Of a DNA stretch of 33,123 bases, positions 10,587 through 18,820 are shown one piece after another. Origin of the DNA: an uncultured Saprospiraceae bacterium (GTDB lineage: Bacteria > Bacteroidota > Bacteroidia > Chitinophagales > Saprospiraceae). A program made the translations under genes and the position numbers. The notes below the pieces were generated by a model that saw nothing but the letters and a program-made list of their open reading frames with translations, did not search any database and was not told the origin of the DNA. Location of the stretch: assembly GCA_938015415.1 (NCBI GenBank), contig CALLPK010000044.1, forward strand, positions 1 through 33,123, in the 5' to 3' direction. Position 1 is the first letter of the stretch; each line of letters begins with the position of its first letter.

Positions 10587-10679
10587 ACAGGGAAGTTTTT
10601 TTATTCTGAAAATGAGGATTGCAGAGGTTATACAACTAAGTGTGTCATTTGGCATCCCGCACCTTGAATTCATAAGATA

Positions 10680-10720
10680 AAGCTTGCGCACCGACACACT
10701 TTAAGGAACAATCCCGGATT
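10680..10720. repeat. Dispersed 41-bp repeat, copy 2
   Basis: Matches 140-180 at about 34 of 41 positions in the same orientation. This copy also carries a 9-bp inverted partner, AAGTGTGTC at 10638-10646 against GACACACTT at 10693-10701, as if a small element with terminal inverted repeats once lay here. It falls between the convergent ydjM-like and sulfatase-like genes. Confidence 0.6.
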
Positions 10721-10729
10721 GCAGATTAA

Positions 10730-11650
10730 CTATTCAATTTTCTTAATCCACTCCTGAAATTTCTCAAACTTCCCAGGGTGATACGCTGATACATTATCCG
10801 TTTCTTCCGGATCGGTGATCATATCAAATAATTGCCATTCGGCTTCGGGATTTTCCCGTCGCATTTTCCATTGATTATATCGCAAAATTTCCGGACCATT
10901 TTTATCCGGCGATCTCCAGTATAAAATACGGTCGTCGGGTGGGGTAGCGGGGTTTTTGATGTTTTTATAAAAAGACTTTCCGTCGGGCGTGTTAACATCG
11001 TAAGGTATTTTTAAAAAATCAGCGATGGTCGGAAAGAGATCGGCGGTATAAATTGCTTGTTGGCTGATTCCTTTTTTTACTTTGTTATCTCCTGTATAAA
11101 AAATTAGGGGTATGCGCAGGCTGTTCTCGCTGTACGCAGCTCCTGGCCCTGATAAAGCAGTTAGTACAATCAGGTCATTTTCAGTAGTAGCTGCCAAAGC
11201 ATCTGCCATTTCCTTTTCCAATTGCAGCAGATTTAAGTCTAGTCTGAAAATATGAATAGATGGCTTATCCTTGTTGTTATCAGGCCAACCTGATACGGTG
11301 GAATAATCAAACAATTGATAGTCCTTTTTTAACAAAGCATTTTTAAAGTTATCAAGGTTTTTATCATCAAAATTATTTGACAGTAAATTTCCGGTATGCA
11401 TACCCGAAATCAAAGTTTTTTTGGCTAGGTCAGTTTCTGGACTTGCGGTAAATGCTTGTGTAAAGATCACACCGTTTTCAGTTAATTTTCTCAGTGTAGG
11501 ATAGGATTGTAAATCTTTTATTCCGTTTTCAGTCCATTCCGTAGGCCATGTTTCTACTAAAAACAATACAACATCCGGATCATTGGAAGATTTATCCGAG
11601 CAACCCTGAAAAAGTAGAATTGAAATAGAAAAAAGAATAAGCAAACGCAT
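10730..11650 (-). CDS. Degenerate sulfatase-fold lipoprotein (probable pseudo-enzyme)
   Basis: A 306-residue predicted lipoprotein (lipobox LFQGC) with the alkaline-phosphatase/sulfatase fold. Family landmarks remain: DVVLFLVETW at the first strand, PTLRKLTENGVIFTQAF, SGMHTG, SLRIPLIFY, DLFPTIADFL and the C-terminal EWQLFDMITDPEETDN. The functional residues do not remain. The expected paired metal-binding Asp after the first strand are replaced by Glu-Thr. The formylglycine site C-x-P-S-R reads ASPET. The usual SDHG/SDNG motif reads ALSGPG. The protein is also about a third shorter than active sulfatases. The frame is intact, so this looks like a maintained non-catalytic homologue, perhaps carbohydrate-binding, rather than a fresh pseudogene. 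Confidence 0.8.
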   Translation of the reverse strand: MRLLILFSISILLFQGCSDKSSNDPDVVLFLVETWPTEWTENGIKDLQSYPTLRKLTENGVIFTQAFTASPETDLAKKTLISGMHTGNLLSNNFDDKNLDNFKNALLKKDYQLFDYSTVSGWPDNNKDKPSIHIFRLDLNLLQLEKEMADALAATTENDLIVLTALSGPGAAYSENSLRIPLIFYTGDNKVKKGISQQAIYTADLFPTIADFLKIPYDVNTPDGKSFYKNIKNPATPPDDRILYWRSPDKNGPEILRYNQWKMRRENPEAEWQLFDMITDPEETDNVSAYHPGKFEKFQEWIKKIE

Positions 11651-11717
11651 AAAGAAGATGTTTAAAATTTGTTATAAAGAACTGCCGCACCTAAAATACG
11701 AAATAAACTTATTGCTG

Positions 11718-11760
11718 CAAAAAAAACACCCCGGAGATAACCCCGGAGTGTTTTTATAGT
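11718..11760. terminator. Rho-independent terminator after the DUF937-like gene
   Basis: A 12-bp GC-rich stem (11725-11736 and 11741-11752, two wobbles) with a 4-nt loop. It is flanked by an A run on the left and a T run on the right, so it can act in both directions. The natural user is the minus-strand gene ending at 11801. Confidence 0.85.
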
Positions 11761-11800
11761 CGTTTAATAAGAAGCTATTTAAATAACTTCCAAGTCGAGA

Positions 11801-12370
11801 TTACTTACCGAACATTCCGCCCAGTTTGTCTCCTAAACCTTTGGCAGCATCGCCTAATCCACCGGCAGCGTCGCCAGTCAAACCTTTAGCTGCGTTACCA
11901 AGACCACCGGCCATATCGCCCAGTCCACCCAGTTTATCACCTAAAGCATTTTTAGCCAAATCGCCCAGTCCACCACCGAGTCCTAATTTACTCATCAGGT
12001 CGTCCTGAGTAACTTCACCGCTGTCACCTTTTAGTTGACCAGTAATTCCGCTGATCATGCTGTTCATTCCAGTACCGGCAACCATGCCCGCTACACTATC
12101 TGGAACGCCTAATTTGGACATTACACCCGCCGCAAATTTCGCTTTGATGGCCGCAAAGATAGGATTACCCGTCAAGCCGCTTCCGCTGCTGTTGAACATT
12201 CCTAAAATGCCATTCATATTACCGCCCGTTACTTGCTCCATCAACCCGGATTGTAAACTCTCTTGTGCTACTGGTAAAATGGACTTCGCCTGCTCAGCGT
12301 TGATTCCTGTCTTTTCGGTAAGTTCGCTAATTACGTTTCCGCCAACGGCGCTCATTAATTGATCTAACAT
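11801..12370 (-). CDS. DUF937-like protein with Gly-rich repeat tail
   Basis: A 189-residue protein without a signal peptide. Residues 1-110 look like the helical DUF937/YidB-type domain: MLDQLMSAVGG, then a TGINAEQAKSILP segment, then a helical region. From about residue 125 the tail is a run of Gly/Ala/Leu units with spaced Lys and Asp (GDKLGG, GLGDAAKG, GDAAGG) that would form flexible amphipathic repeats. Function is not known for the family. The nearest neighbour on this strand is the sulfatase-like gene, separated by a strong terminator. Confidence 0.75.
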   Translation of the reverse strand: MLDQLMSAVGGNVISELTEKTGINAEQAKSILPVAQESLQSGLMEQVTGGNMNGILGMFNSSGSGLTGNPIFAAIKAKFAAGVMSKLGVPDSVAGMVAGTGMNSMISGITGQLKGDSGEVTQDDLMSKLGLGGGLGDLAKNALGDKLGGLGDMAGGLGNAAKGLTGDAAGGLGDAAKGLGDKLGGMFGK

Positions 12371-12815
12371 ATCTATTTATGTTTTTTATGGTGAAAAAAA
12401 ATCTTTGATTGCTCTTTGATTGGAGATAAACCCTGGTTAGAATTTCCACTATTATAGGAAATGAACAAACCTTGATTTAACATCCTGTTCATACACTATT
12501 TATACGTAAAACTTGGATGAGAAGTCACAAAATACATATTATTTTCAATAATATATAGTATTAAATGTTCTTTTCTATCTAAAAAAAAGAAAATTATGAC
12601 AAAAAAATGCTGATACGATAGAAGTCACTGAAATTTCCAGTTCTAATATTAATTTTTTGTAAACAATTCTTTACCACACTATTAACTATCCTTTCGACCT
12701 TCCTGTATTTTTTACAATAACTTAAAGCCCCACATTAGTGATTAACCTAAATCACCCATAACTTTGCCGTGAAACTCTGAAAGACCAATTGGTTCACTCA
12801 TGAAAATTAAAAAAG
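12371..12815. other. Divergent intergenic region
   Basis: AT-rich DNA between the DUF937-like gene and the beta-helix gene. Short ATG frames here all close within ten codons. The only clear signal is the promoter box at 12759. A 16-bp stretch CAAACCTTGATTTAAC around 12467-12483 recurs at about 18811-18826, probably by chance. Confidence 0.6.
12759..12766 (+). promoter_or_regulatory. Bacteroidota -7 box for the beta-helix/TonB receptor pair
   Basis: TAACTTTG matches the consensus TAnnTTTG exactly. A weak -33 candidate, TTAG, lies 20 bp upstream. The predicted start is about 43 nt before the ATG at 12816. Confidence 0.6.
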
Positions 12816-14414
12816 ATGAACACAAAATTTTACACTTTATTTCTTTTACTCGCTTTTTTAACTAGTAATATTTCTGCACAAACAGTCATTACAGATAGTG
12901 ATTTAGTAGGCGGTCAAACTTATAACTGGACTAATGATACTGAGTATCTGTTAGATGGTTACGTTTATCTGGAAGCGGGAGGCGTATTAAATATCGAGCC
13001 CGGGACGGTTGTGAGAGCAAAAGTGGCCGGATCAAATGGCGATGCTACCACGGCACTGATTATTGCCCGTGACGCGCAGATCAATGCAGTTGGAACCGTA
13101 GATAATCCTGTCATTTTTACTGGAGAATTTGATAATTTATCTATTAGCATTGATTTTACTGCGGTGGATAATAAAACCTGGGGAGGGTTAATCATCTTAG
13201 GTAATGCTCCCGTTGGAGAAGACGGAGGGGATGATTCGGTCGAAGGTATTTCTTCAGAGAACGAACCCAGAGTTCTGTACGGAGGGAATGATCCAATGGA
13301 TAATTCTGGAATACTAAAATATGTATCCATTCGACACGGAGGAAGTACCATCGCTGCGGACAACGAAATTAACGGACTGACGCTGGGTGGAGTTGGAAGC
13401 GGTACGGAGATCGACTATATCGAAGTTTTTGCGAATTCTGATGATGGTATTGAAATTTTTGGTGGAACGGTAAATATTACCCACGCGGCGATTGCTTTTC
13501 AGGGAGACGATGCTTTTGATGTAGATGAATCCTGGGATGGTTATATTCAGTATGCTTTTTCGATCCAGCAAGATATTTCCGCTGAGATCGGAGATAACGC
13601 AGTAGAATATGATGGATCTGAACGAGCAGATTTAGGACCCAAAACAGTAGGACGAATTTACAATGGTACTTTTATTGGTTCTGGTGTCGAAACAGGAAAC
13701 AGTAATGGTTTGCGCTTAAAGCAAGACGGGGCAGTTCAAATGTGGAATTGTGTATGGACAGATATTCAAGGTGGGGTCGTTCGGGTACAAGATTCTTCCA
13801 TTGATCGCTTAAATGCGGGCGAAACGGTATTTGCCAATAATATTGCTTTCAATTTCGGCAGCTTTGAGATTGATCCGGGTAACGCTTTTGATATCTCTGG
13901 TCTTGAAAATATTGATCCACAGATCGCAAGTATTTCCCGCTTACCTGATAACCGATTAGATCCGCGACCGGCTACGAATGCTTCTCCTCTTTTAGCCAAC
14001 GTGGCAACTCCCACCGAGGCTGGGGTAGACGTGACTGATTTTCGTGGTGCTTTTAGAGATAACCTTTGGCTGGAAGGTTGGACGGCACTGGATGCTTACG
14101 GATACTTAGGTGATATTTCTACTTCTACGGTAGATTTTGCGGAAAATAAAAAAGGAGTGACACTCTCTACGGCCATTCCTAATCCAGCGACAGAGGAAGC
14201 TCGTTTTAACTTCAGCCTTCCAACTACTTCTCCTATCAATGTACAGGTTATTGATCTGAACGGTCGTGTGGTTAGCACCTTGAACCTGGGACAGACCAAT
14301 GCTGGAGAAAACTCTTTTCAGGTGGATGTAACCGGTCTTGCAAATGGATTATACATTGTGTCTTTACAGACAAAAGACGGAGTCGTAACGCAGAAATTCA
14401 ACGTACAAAGATAA
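12816..14414 (+). CDS. Secreted beta-helix-like protein with type A T9SS sorting domain
   Basis: A 532-residue exported protein. A signal peptide ends near SAQ at 20-22. The body, residues about 25-430, has repeated short beta strands and turns (GGVLNIEPGTVVRAK, NPVIFTGEF, WGGLIILGNAP, SDDGIEIFGGTVNI, GDDAFDVDESWDG) typical of right-handed parallel beta-helix surface proteins, rich in Asp and Gly as in Ca2+-binding types. The last 75 residues (AIPNPATEEARF to QKFNVQR) are a type A C-terminal sorting domain, which directs passage through the type IX secretion system and anchoring or release. A TonB-dependent receptor follows after 87 bp on the same strand. Together they suggest surface capture of a ligand and its import; the ligand is unknown. 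Confidence 0.88.
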   Translation: MNTKFYTLFLLLAFLTSNISAQTVITDSDLVGGQTYNWTNDTEYLLDGYVYLEAGGVLNIEPGTVVRAKVAGSNGDATTALIIARDAQINAVGTVDNPVIFTGEFDNLSISIDFTAVDNKTWGGLIILGNAPVGEDGGDDSVEGISSENEPRVLYGGNDPMDNSGILKYVSIRHGGSTIAADNEINGLTLGGVGSGTEIDYIEVFANSDDGIEIFGGTVNITHAAIAFQGDDAFDVDESWDGYIQYAFSIQQDISAEIGDNAVEYDGSERADLGPKTVGRIYNGTFIGSGVETGNSNGLRLKQDGAVQMWNCVWTDIQGGVVRVQDSSIDRLNAGETVFANNIAFNFGSFEIDPGNAFDISGLENIDPQIASISRLPDNRLDPRPATNASPLLANVATPTEAGVDVTDFRGAFRDNLWLEGWTALDAYGYLGDISTSTVDFAENKKGVTLSTAIPNPATEEARFNFSLPTTSPINVQVIDLNGRVVSTLNLGQTNAGENSFQVDVTGLANGLYIVSLQTKDGVVTQKFNVQR

Positions 14415-14501
14415 AATTGCTAGAATATTTTAATTACATCAATACTGTTAAACCGAGTCGTCATTAATAAAACTTTTCGTGATACTCACAAATTTATTTC
14501 A

Positions 14502-17345
14502 ATGAAAAAGTTTATACTTTTTGGCATCTGTTGGATGCTTTTCACCATGAATCTTTTTGCTCAAGGAACCATTAGCGGTACGATTATCGACGCCGAATTT
14601 GGTGATGGTTTGATCGGTGCCAACGTCGTTATCGAGGGTACTACCAATGGCGTTTCTACTGACTTTGAAGGTAAATATCAGCTGAAGGTGGAACCCGGAA
14701 CTTACACGGTAGTGGTTTCCTATATCGGTTATGCTGATACGAAAATTGAAGCGGTAGAAGTAAAAGATAAAGAAGTTACTTATCTCGATGCGACCATGTC
14801 CGAAGGAGGTGTAGAACTGGATTTAGATATTATCGTTACCGCTAAAGTAATCGAACGGTCTGAAAATGCCGTTTTATTAATGCAAAAAAAATCAGATAAA
14901 ATTCAAGATGGTATTTCTTCTCAGGAAATGGCCAAACTGGCCGTCAGTGATGCTGCCGGAGCGATGAAAAAAGTTACCGGAGCAACCGTGAGTGGTGGAA
15001 AATATATTTATATCCGGGGATTAGGAGATCGTTATTCACTTACGCAATTAAATGGTCTGGTCATTCCCAGTTCTGATCCTTACCGTAATGGTGCCCAGCT
15101 GGATTTGATTCCTGCTAACTTGTTAGATAATATTATCACTTCCAAAACATTCACACCCGACCAACCCGGTACCTTTACGGGAGGAGCAGTGGATATCAAA
15201 ACGAAAAGTTTTCCGGAACAGTTTAGTCTTACTTTTACTTCGAGTGCCGGGTACAATAAACAGAATAATTTCAACAATAATTTCTTAACCCACCAGGGAG
15301 GAAATACGGATTATTGGGGGTATGATGATGGTACCCGCAGCCGTTCCGAAGTACTCGACCGCGCCGATGTTGCTCGTACTTTTGAGTTGGGAAGTAATTT
15401 ACCCATTCTTACCAGAATAAACTACGAGGACGAAGGACAAGTACTTGCGAACGCAGCGGATGCAGCGATCAATTCGGTGAGCAAACAGTTTACTCCTAGT
15501 GAGAAAACTTCTGCTATTGACCATGGATATGGTATCACTTTTGGTAACCAGTATAACTTTGGAAAAAGTGCACTGGGCGTAATTGCTTCTGCTTCTTTTA
15601 AGAAAGAATATACGCACTTGGCTGATTATACCCGAAGAAACTGGAGTCTTTTTGACATCAATGCGGGTGATCTGTTTAACGAGGGAGACTTCCAAGAAAC
15701 TTTGAGTAATGAGTCTTCTACCGTAAACGGAATGGTTGGATTATCTTACAAAATCAACAGCCTGAATACGATCTCACTCAACACAATTTATAATCATAGT
15801 GCGGATAAATCCTCTCGTTTTCTTACTGGGGAGCGTCCGGATAATATTGTATTACCAGACGTTCTGGAAGGACGAGAATTGTTTTTCCGAGAAAGAGAAA
15901 TGAAAAATATCCAGGTAGGAGGTAGCCACGCAATTCCTGCCGCTAATAATTTATTGGTTGAATGGAAATGGAGTCAGGCAAATTCTTCTATGATCGATCC
16001 TGATCGTCGATTTTTTGAAAATGAATTTAATACCGAAAGCGAAAATTATCGAATTCCCCAATCTAACGTACAAAGACCTTTCATTTTTTACCGGGATCTG
16101 GCGGATGTACAAAGAGATTATAAACTAGATATCACCCTTCCTTTAAAAAATAACATGAAATTTAAAGTAGGTGGCTTGTACACTGATAAAAGCAGAGATT
16201 TTACGGAGTTTCGTTACCAAATCGAAGAGAATAATTCAGCGGGAGAAAGATATAATGGAAATACGGACGAATACTTGAGCGACGGAAATATTGGAGTGAT
16301 TGGTGAGTTTGAGCCACTCGGAGGATTTATCTTAGGCAATTATTTACAGGATCGTACGCAGGCTCAAAACCAGTATACGGGAACGGACGAAGTAAAAGCT
16401 GCCTATTTGATGGCTACCTTACCGATTACCGAAGACTTGAAATTTGTTGGAGGAGCCAGAGTAGAAAAGACGGATATTTTTGTGGTCAGTGCGGATACCA
16501 GCCGGGTTCCTGGTGAGATTGATCAATTGGATGTACTTCCTTCTGCCAATCTTATTTATGCTTTGAACGATAACATGAACTTGAGAGCATCTTACAGCAG
16601 CACAATCGCACGACCTAACATGAGAGAGATTGCACCTTTTGAATCTTTTGATCCTTTAACCAATACGATCTATCTTGGAAATGCAAACTTGAATCGAACA
16701 AAAGTGCAAAATTTTGATTTACGCTGGGAATGGTTCTTAAAGCCAGGTGAGTTAATCGCCGTTAGTGGTTATTACAAAGATTTTGAAGATGCGATTACGC
16801 TATTCCGATTAAGAGAGCCAGGAAACGTATTCCAATACAAGAATGTTGAAAATGCCAATCTTTACGGGATAGAAATTGAATTGAGAAAAGATTTGGGATC
16901 ATTAGTACCTGCGTTGAAAAACTTTAAGTTTAGCACGAATCTTTCGTTGATAAATTCTAATTCAGATGTTCCCGACGAAGATAATTTAGGATTAGATCCA
17001 ACAAGTCGTCCATTCGAAGGTCAGGCCAACTACATCCTTAATACTTCGCTTTTATACTCAAATATTGATATGGGGCTAGATGCTTCCTTATCTCTAAATA
17101 CGACGGGTGATAAACTGGCGATTATCTCTAACGAAGGAAATCCAGACATCTACGATCGCGGTCGTTCACAACTGGACTTTACGATCTCCAAGAGATTCAA
17201 AGATTTAAGTCTGCGATTCTCTGCTAAGAATTTACTGAATAGTGCTTACCGACAATCTTCTGAATATCTTGGTGACGAATATATTTATTACGAATTTCAA
17301 ACGGGAATTACCTACGGAGTAGGCGTTTCCTATACCATTCGATAA
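14502..17345 (+). CDS. TonB-dependent outer-membrane receptor
   Basis: A 947-residue outer-membrane active transporter. It has a signal peptide ending LFAQ (residue 21), then a carboxypeptidase-like regulatory domain (about 22-105: TISGTIIDAEFGDGLIGANV, NGVSTDFEGKYQL), then a plug (about 125-245) with KYIYIRGLGDRYSLTQL and GGAVDIKTKSFPEQF. A 22-strand-type barrel runs to the aromatic/basic end YGVGVSYTIR. No SusD-like gene follows, so this is not a SusC-type glycan system. Its partner is more likely the beta-helix type IX cargo encoded just upstream. Transport is driven by TonB-ExbBD, not encoded here. Substrate unknown; iron chelates or peptides are possible. Confidence 0.92.
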   Translation: MKKFILFGICWMLFTMNLFAQGTISGTIIDAEFGDGLIGANVVIEGTTNGVSTDFEGKYQLKVEPGTYTVVVSYIGYADTKIEAVEVKDKEVTYLDATMSEGGVELDLDIIVTAKVIERSENAVLLMQKKSDKIQDGISSQEMAKLAVSDAAGAMKKVTGATVSGGKYIYIRGLGDRYSLTQLNGLVIPSSDPYRNGAQLDLIPANLLDNIITSKTFTPDQPGTFTGGAVDIKTKSFPEQFSLTFTSSAGYNKQNNFNNNFLTHQGGNTDYWGYDDGTRSRSEVLDRADVARTFELGSNLPILTRINYEDEGQVLANAADAAINSVSKQFTPSEKTSAIDHGYGITFGNQYNFGKSALGVIASASFKKEYTHLADYTRRNWSLFDINAGDLFNEGDFQETLSNESSTVNGMVGLSYKINSLNTISLNTIYNHSADKSSRFLTGERPDNIVLPDVLEGRELFFREREMKNIQVGGSHAIPAANNLLVEWKWSQANSSMIDPDRRFFENEFNTESENYRIPQSNVQRPFIFYRDLADVQRDYKLDITLPLKNNMKFKVGGLYTDKSRDFTEFRYQIEENNSAGERYNGNTDEYLSDGNIGVIGEFEPLGGFILGNYLQDRTQAQNQYTGTDEVKAAYLMATLPITEDLKFVGGARVEKTDIFVVSADTSRVPGEIDQLDVLPSANLIYALNDNMNLRASYSSTIARPNMREIAPFESFDPLTNTIYLGNANLNRTKVQNFDLRWEWFLKPGELIAVSGYYKDFEDAITLFRLREPGNVFQYKNVENANLYGIEIELRKDLGSLVPALKNFKFSTNLSLINSNSDVPDEDNLGLDPTSRPFEGQANYILNTSLLYSNIDMGLDASLSLNTTGDKLAIISNEGNPDIYDRGRSQLDFTISKRFKDLSLRFSAKNLLNSAYRQSSEYLGDEYIYYEFQTGITYGVGVSYTIR

Positions 17346-17384
17346 GCAGAAACCTTACCTAAGAATAACAGTATTATGTAGTTC

Positions 17385-17420
17385 AGCCCGGAGTAACGTC
17401 AGTTATTTCGGGCTTTATTG
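17385..17420 (+). terminator. Rho-independent terminator after the TonB receptor gene
   Basis: Arms 17385-17397 and 17402-17414 form a 13-bp stem with two wobbles and a 4-nt loop, followed by a T-rich tail. It closes the beta-helix/receptor transcription unit. Confidence 0.85.
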
Positions 17421-17564
17421 TTTTGGATATTTATAAAAAGGGTAAAAGACCGGAAGCGGTCATATTTATTAATTTTGGGTCTGGACTGACAACAGATTGA
17501 GTTATTTTTTGTTAAAAGTATGCGAAGTAATTATTTTTAACTGGTTCCAAATAAAAGATAACCT

Positions 17565-18224
17565 ATGAAAATCAATATCCTTTTTTCTCTCACTATCCTT
17601 TTCTTTTTGGTGGCCTGTGGTCAGAGTAATCGAAAAGTTACCGACAATAATCAACCAGCGTCGGATTTTGCCAAACAGGTAAATCTAAGTGATAATCTGG
17701 CTGTTGCTACCTTTGCGGGTGGCTGTTTTTGGTGTACCGAAGCTTCCTTTGATCAGTTGAAAGGGGTCAAAGAAGTGGTGAGTGGTTACTCTGGTGGGAA
17801 AGAAGATAATCCAACGTATAAGCAGGTTTCTTACGGTAAAACGACCCACGCCGAAGCGATTGATATCTACTACGATCCGGAAATTATTACTTACCAAAAG
17901 TTATTGGATGTCTTTTTTGTCGCCCACGACCCGACCCAGCTTAATCGTCAGGGAAATGATGTTGGTGCACAATATCGCTCAGCTATCTACTACCGAACCC
18001 CGGAAGAAAAAAAGATGACCGAAGCGACCATAAAAAAATTAACGGATGCGAAAAAATTTCCCAAGCCCATCGTAACGGAGGTAGCACCATTCACTAAGTT
18101 TTGGGAGGCGGAAGATTACCACCAGGATTATTACAAAAAAAATCCAAACGATCGCTATATGTTAGGCGTAGGTGTTCCTAAAATTAAAAAAGTACAAAAG
18201 TATTTTCCCGAATGGATTCAATAG
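17565..18224 (+). CDS. msrA: Peptide-methionine (S)-S-oxide reductase, lipoprotein form
   Basis: MsrA repairs methionine-S-sulfoxide in proteins. This 219-residue version has a lipoprotein signal (lipobox LVAC, C18), so it works outside the cytoplasm on envelope proteins. The catalytic motif AGGCFWC gives C54 as nucleophile and C57 close by. Other family signatures are VVSGYSGG, THAEAIDIYYDP, DPTQLNRQGNDVGAQYRSAI and YHQDYYKKNP. No MsrB domain is fused. Its last 13 nt overlap the start of the MocA-like gene, so the two are probably cotranscribed, although their known roles are unrelated. Confidence 0.95.
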   Translation: MKINILFSLTILFFLVACGQSNRKVTDNNQPASDFAKQVNLSDNLAVATFAGGCFWCTEASFDQLKGVKEVVSGYSGGKEDNPTYKQVSYGKTTHAEAIDIYYDPEIITYQKLLDVFFVAHDPTQLNRQGNDVGAQYRSAIYYRTPEEKKMTEATIKKLTDAKKFPKPIVTEVAPFTKFWEAEDYHQDYYKKNPNDRYMLGVGVPKIKKVQKYFPEWIQ

Positions 18225-18808
18225 CTGCGATCTTATTAGCTGCGGGAAGTTCGCGCAGAATGGGAACAGAAAACAAACTGCTACTTCCTTACCGCGGTCG
18301 TCCATTGATTCAGCATCAGGTGGAAGAAATCCAGCAAAGTCAATTGACTGATTTTACGGTTGTACTTGGGCACGATGCTGAACAAGTTGGGGCAGTCTTA
18401 CCATCGGAAGTCAAAAAGGTATTTAACGAAAATCACCTTAGTGGAATGACCAGTAGCATTCAGGCTGGAATCGAAGCGGTAGAAGAAAAAGTGAAAGGGT
18501 ATATGATTTGTTTGTCTGATATGCCTTTGCTAACTGCAAAAGATTACGACGATATTGTAGATTTTTTTTTAAAAAATATAGATAATTATCCGCGCCTGAT
18601 TGTTCAGCCAGTCCATCAGCAACACCGGGGTCATCCGGTTATTTTTTCCAGCTATTACCGAAAAGAATTATTGGAACATACGGACCCGGAAGGTTGCCGG
18701 AAAATTATTCGTAAGAATAAAAAAGAGGTTCGTCAGCTGGACATGCTGCAACCCAATATATTAAAGGATATAGATACGCCGGGCGATTATCGACAAGTGA
18801 CAGGTTAG
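18212..18808 (+). CDS. MocA-like nucleotidyltransferase
   Basis: A 198-residue GT-A-fold nucleotidyltransferase of the MobA/MocA type (CTP:molybdopterin cytidylyltransferase group). The nucleotide-binding motif is LLAAGSSRRMG (8-18) with K22 following. LSDMPLL supplies the metal-binding Asp, HRGHPVIF is the typical mid-domain motif, and the end carries DIDTPGDY. MocA members add CMP to the molybdenum pterin cofactor of xanthine-dehydrogenase-type enzymes. No molybdoenzyme is encoded in the window, so the substrate is open. The start overlaps msrA by 13 nt in another frame, which implies translational coupling. Confidence 0.88.
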   Translation: MDSIAAILLAAGSSRRMGTENKLLLPYRGRPLIQHQVEEIQQSQLTDFTVVLGHDAEQVGAVLPSEVKKVFNENHLSGMTSSIQAGIEAVEEKVKGYMICLSDMPLLTAKDYDDIVDFFLKNIDNYPRLIVQPVHQQHRGHPVIFSSYYRKELLEHTDPEGCRKIIRKNKKEVRQLDMLQPNILKDIDTPGDYRQVTG

Positions 18809-18820
18809 GCAAACCTTGAT

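Noticed and set aside
12467-12483. 16-bp CAAACCTTGATTTAAC shared with about 18811-18826
   Set aside because: The second copy overlaps the stop codon of the histidine kinase, no longer homology flanks it, and one such match is plausible by chance in AT-rich DNA.
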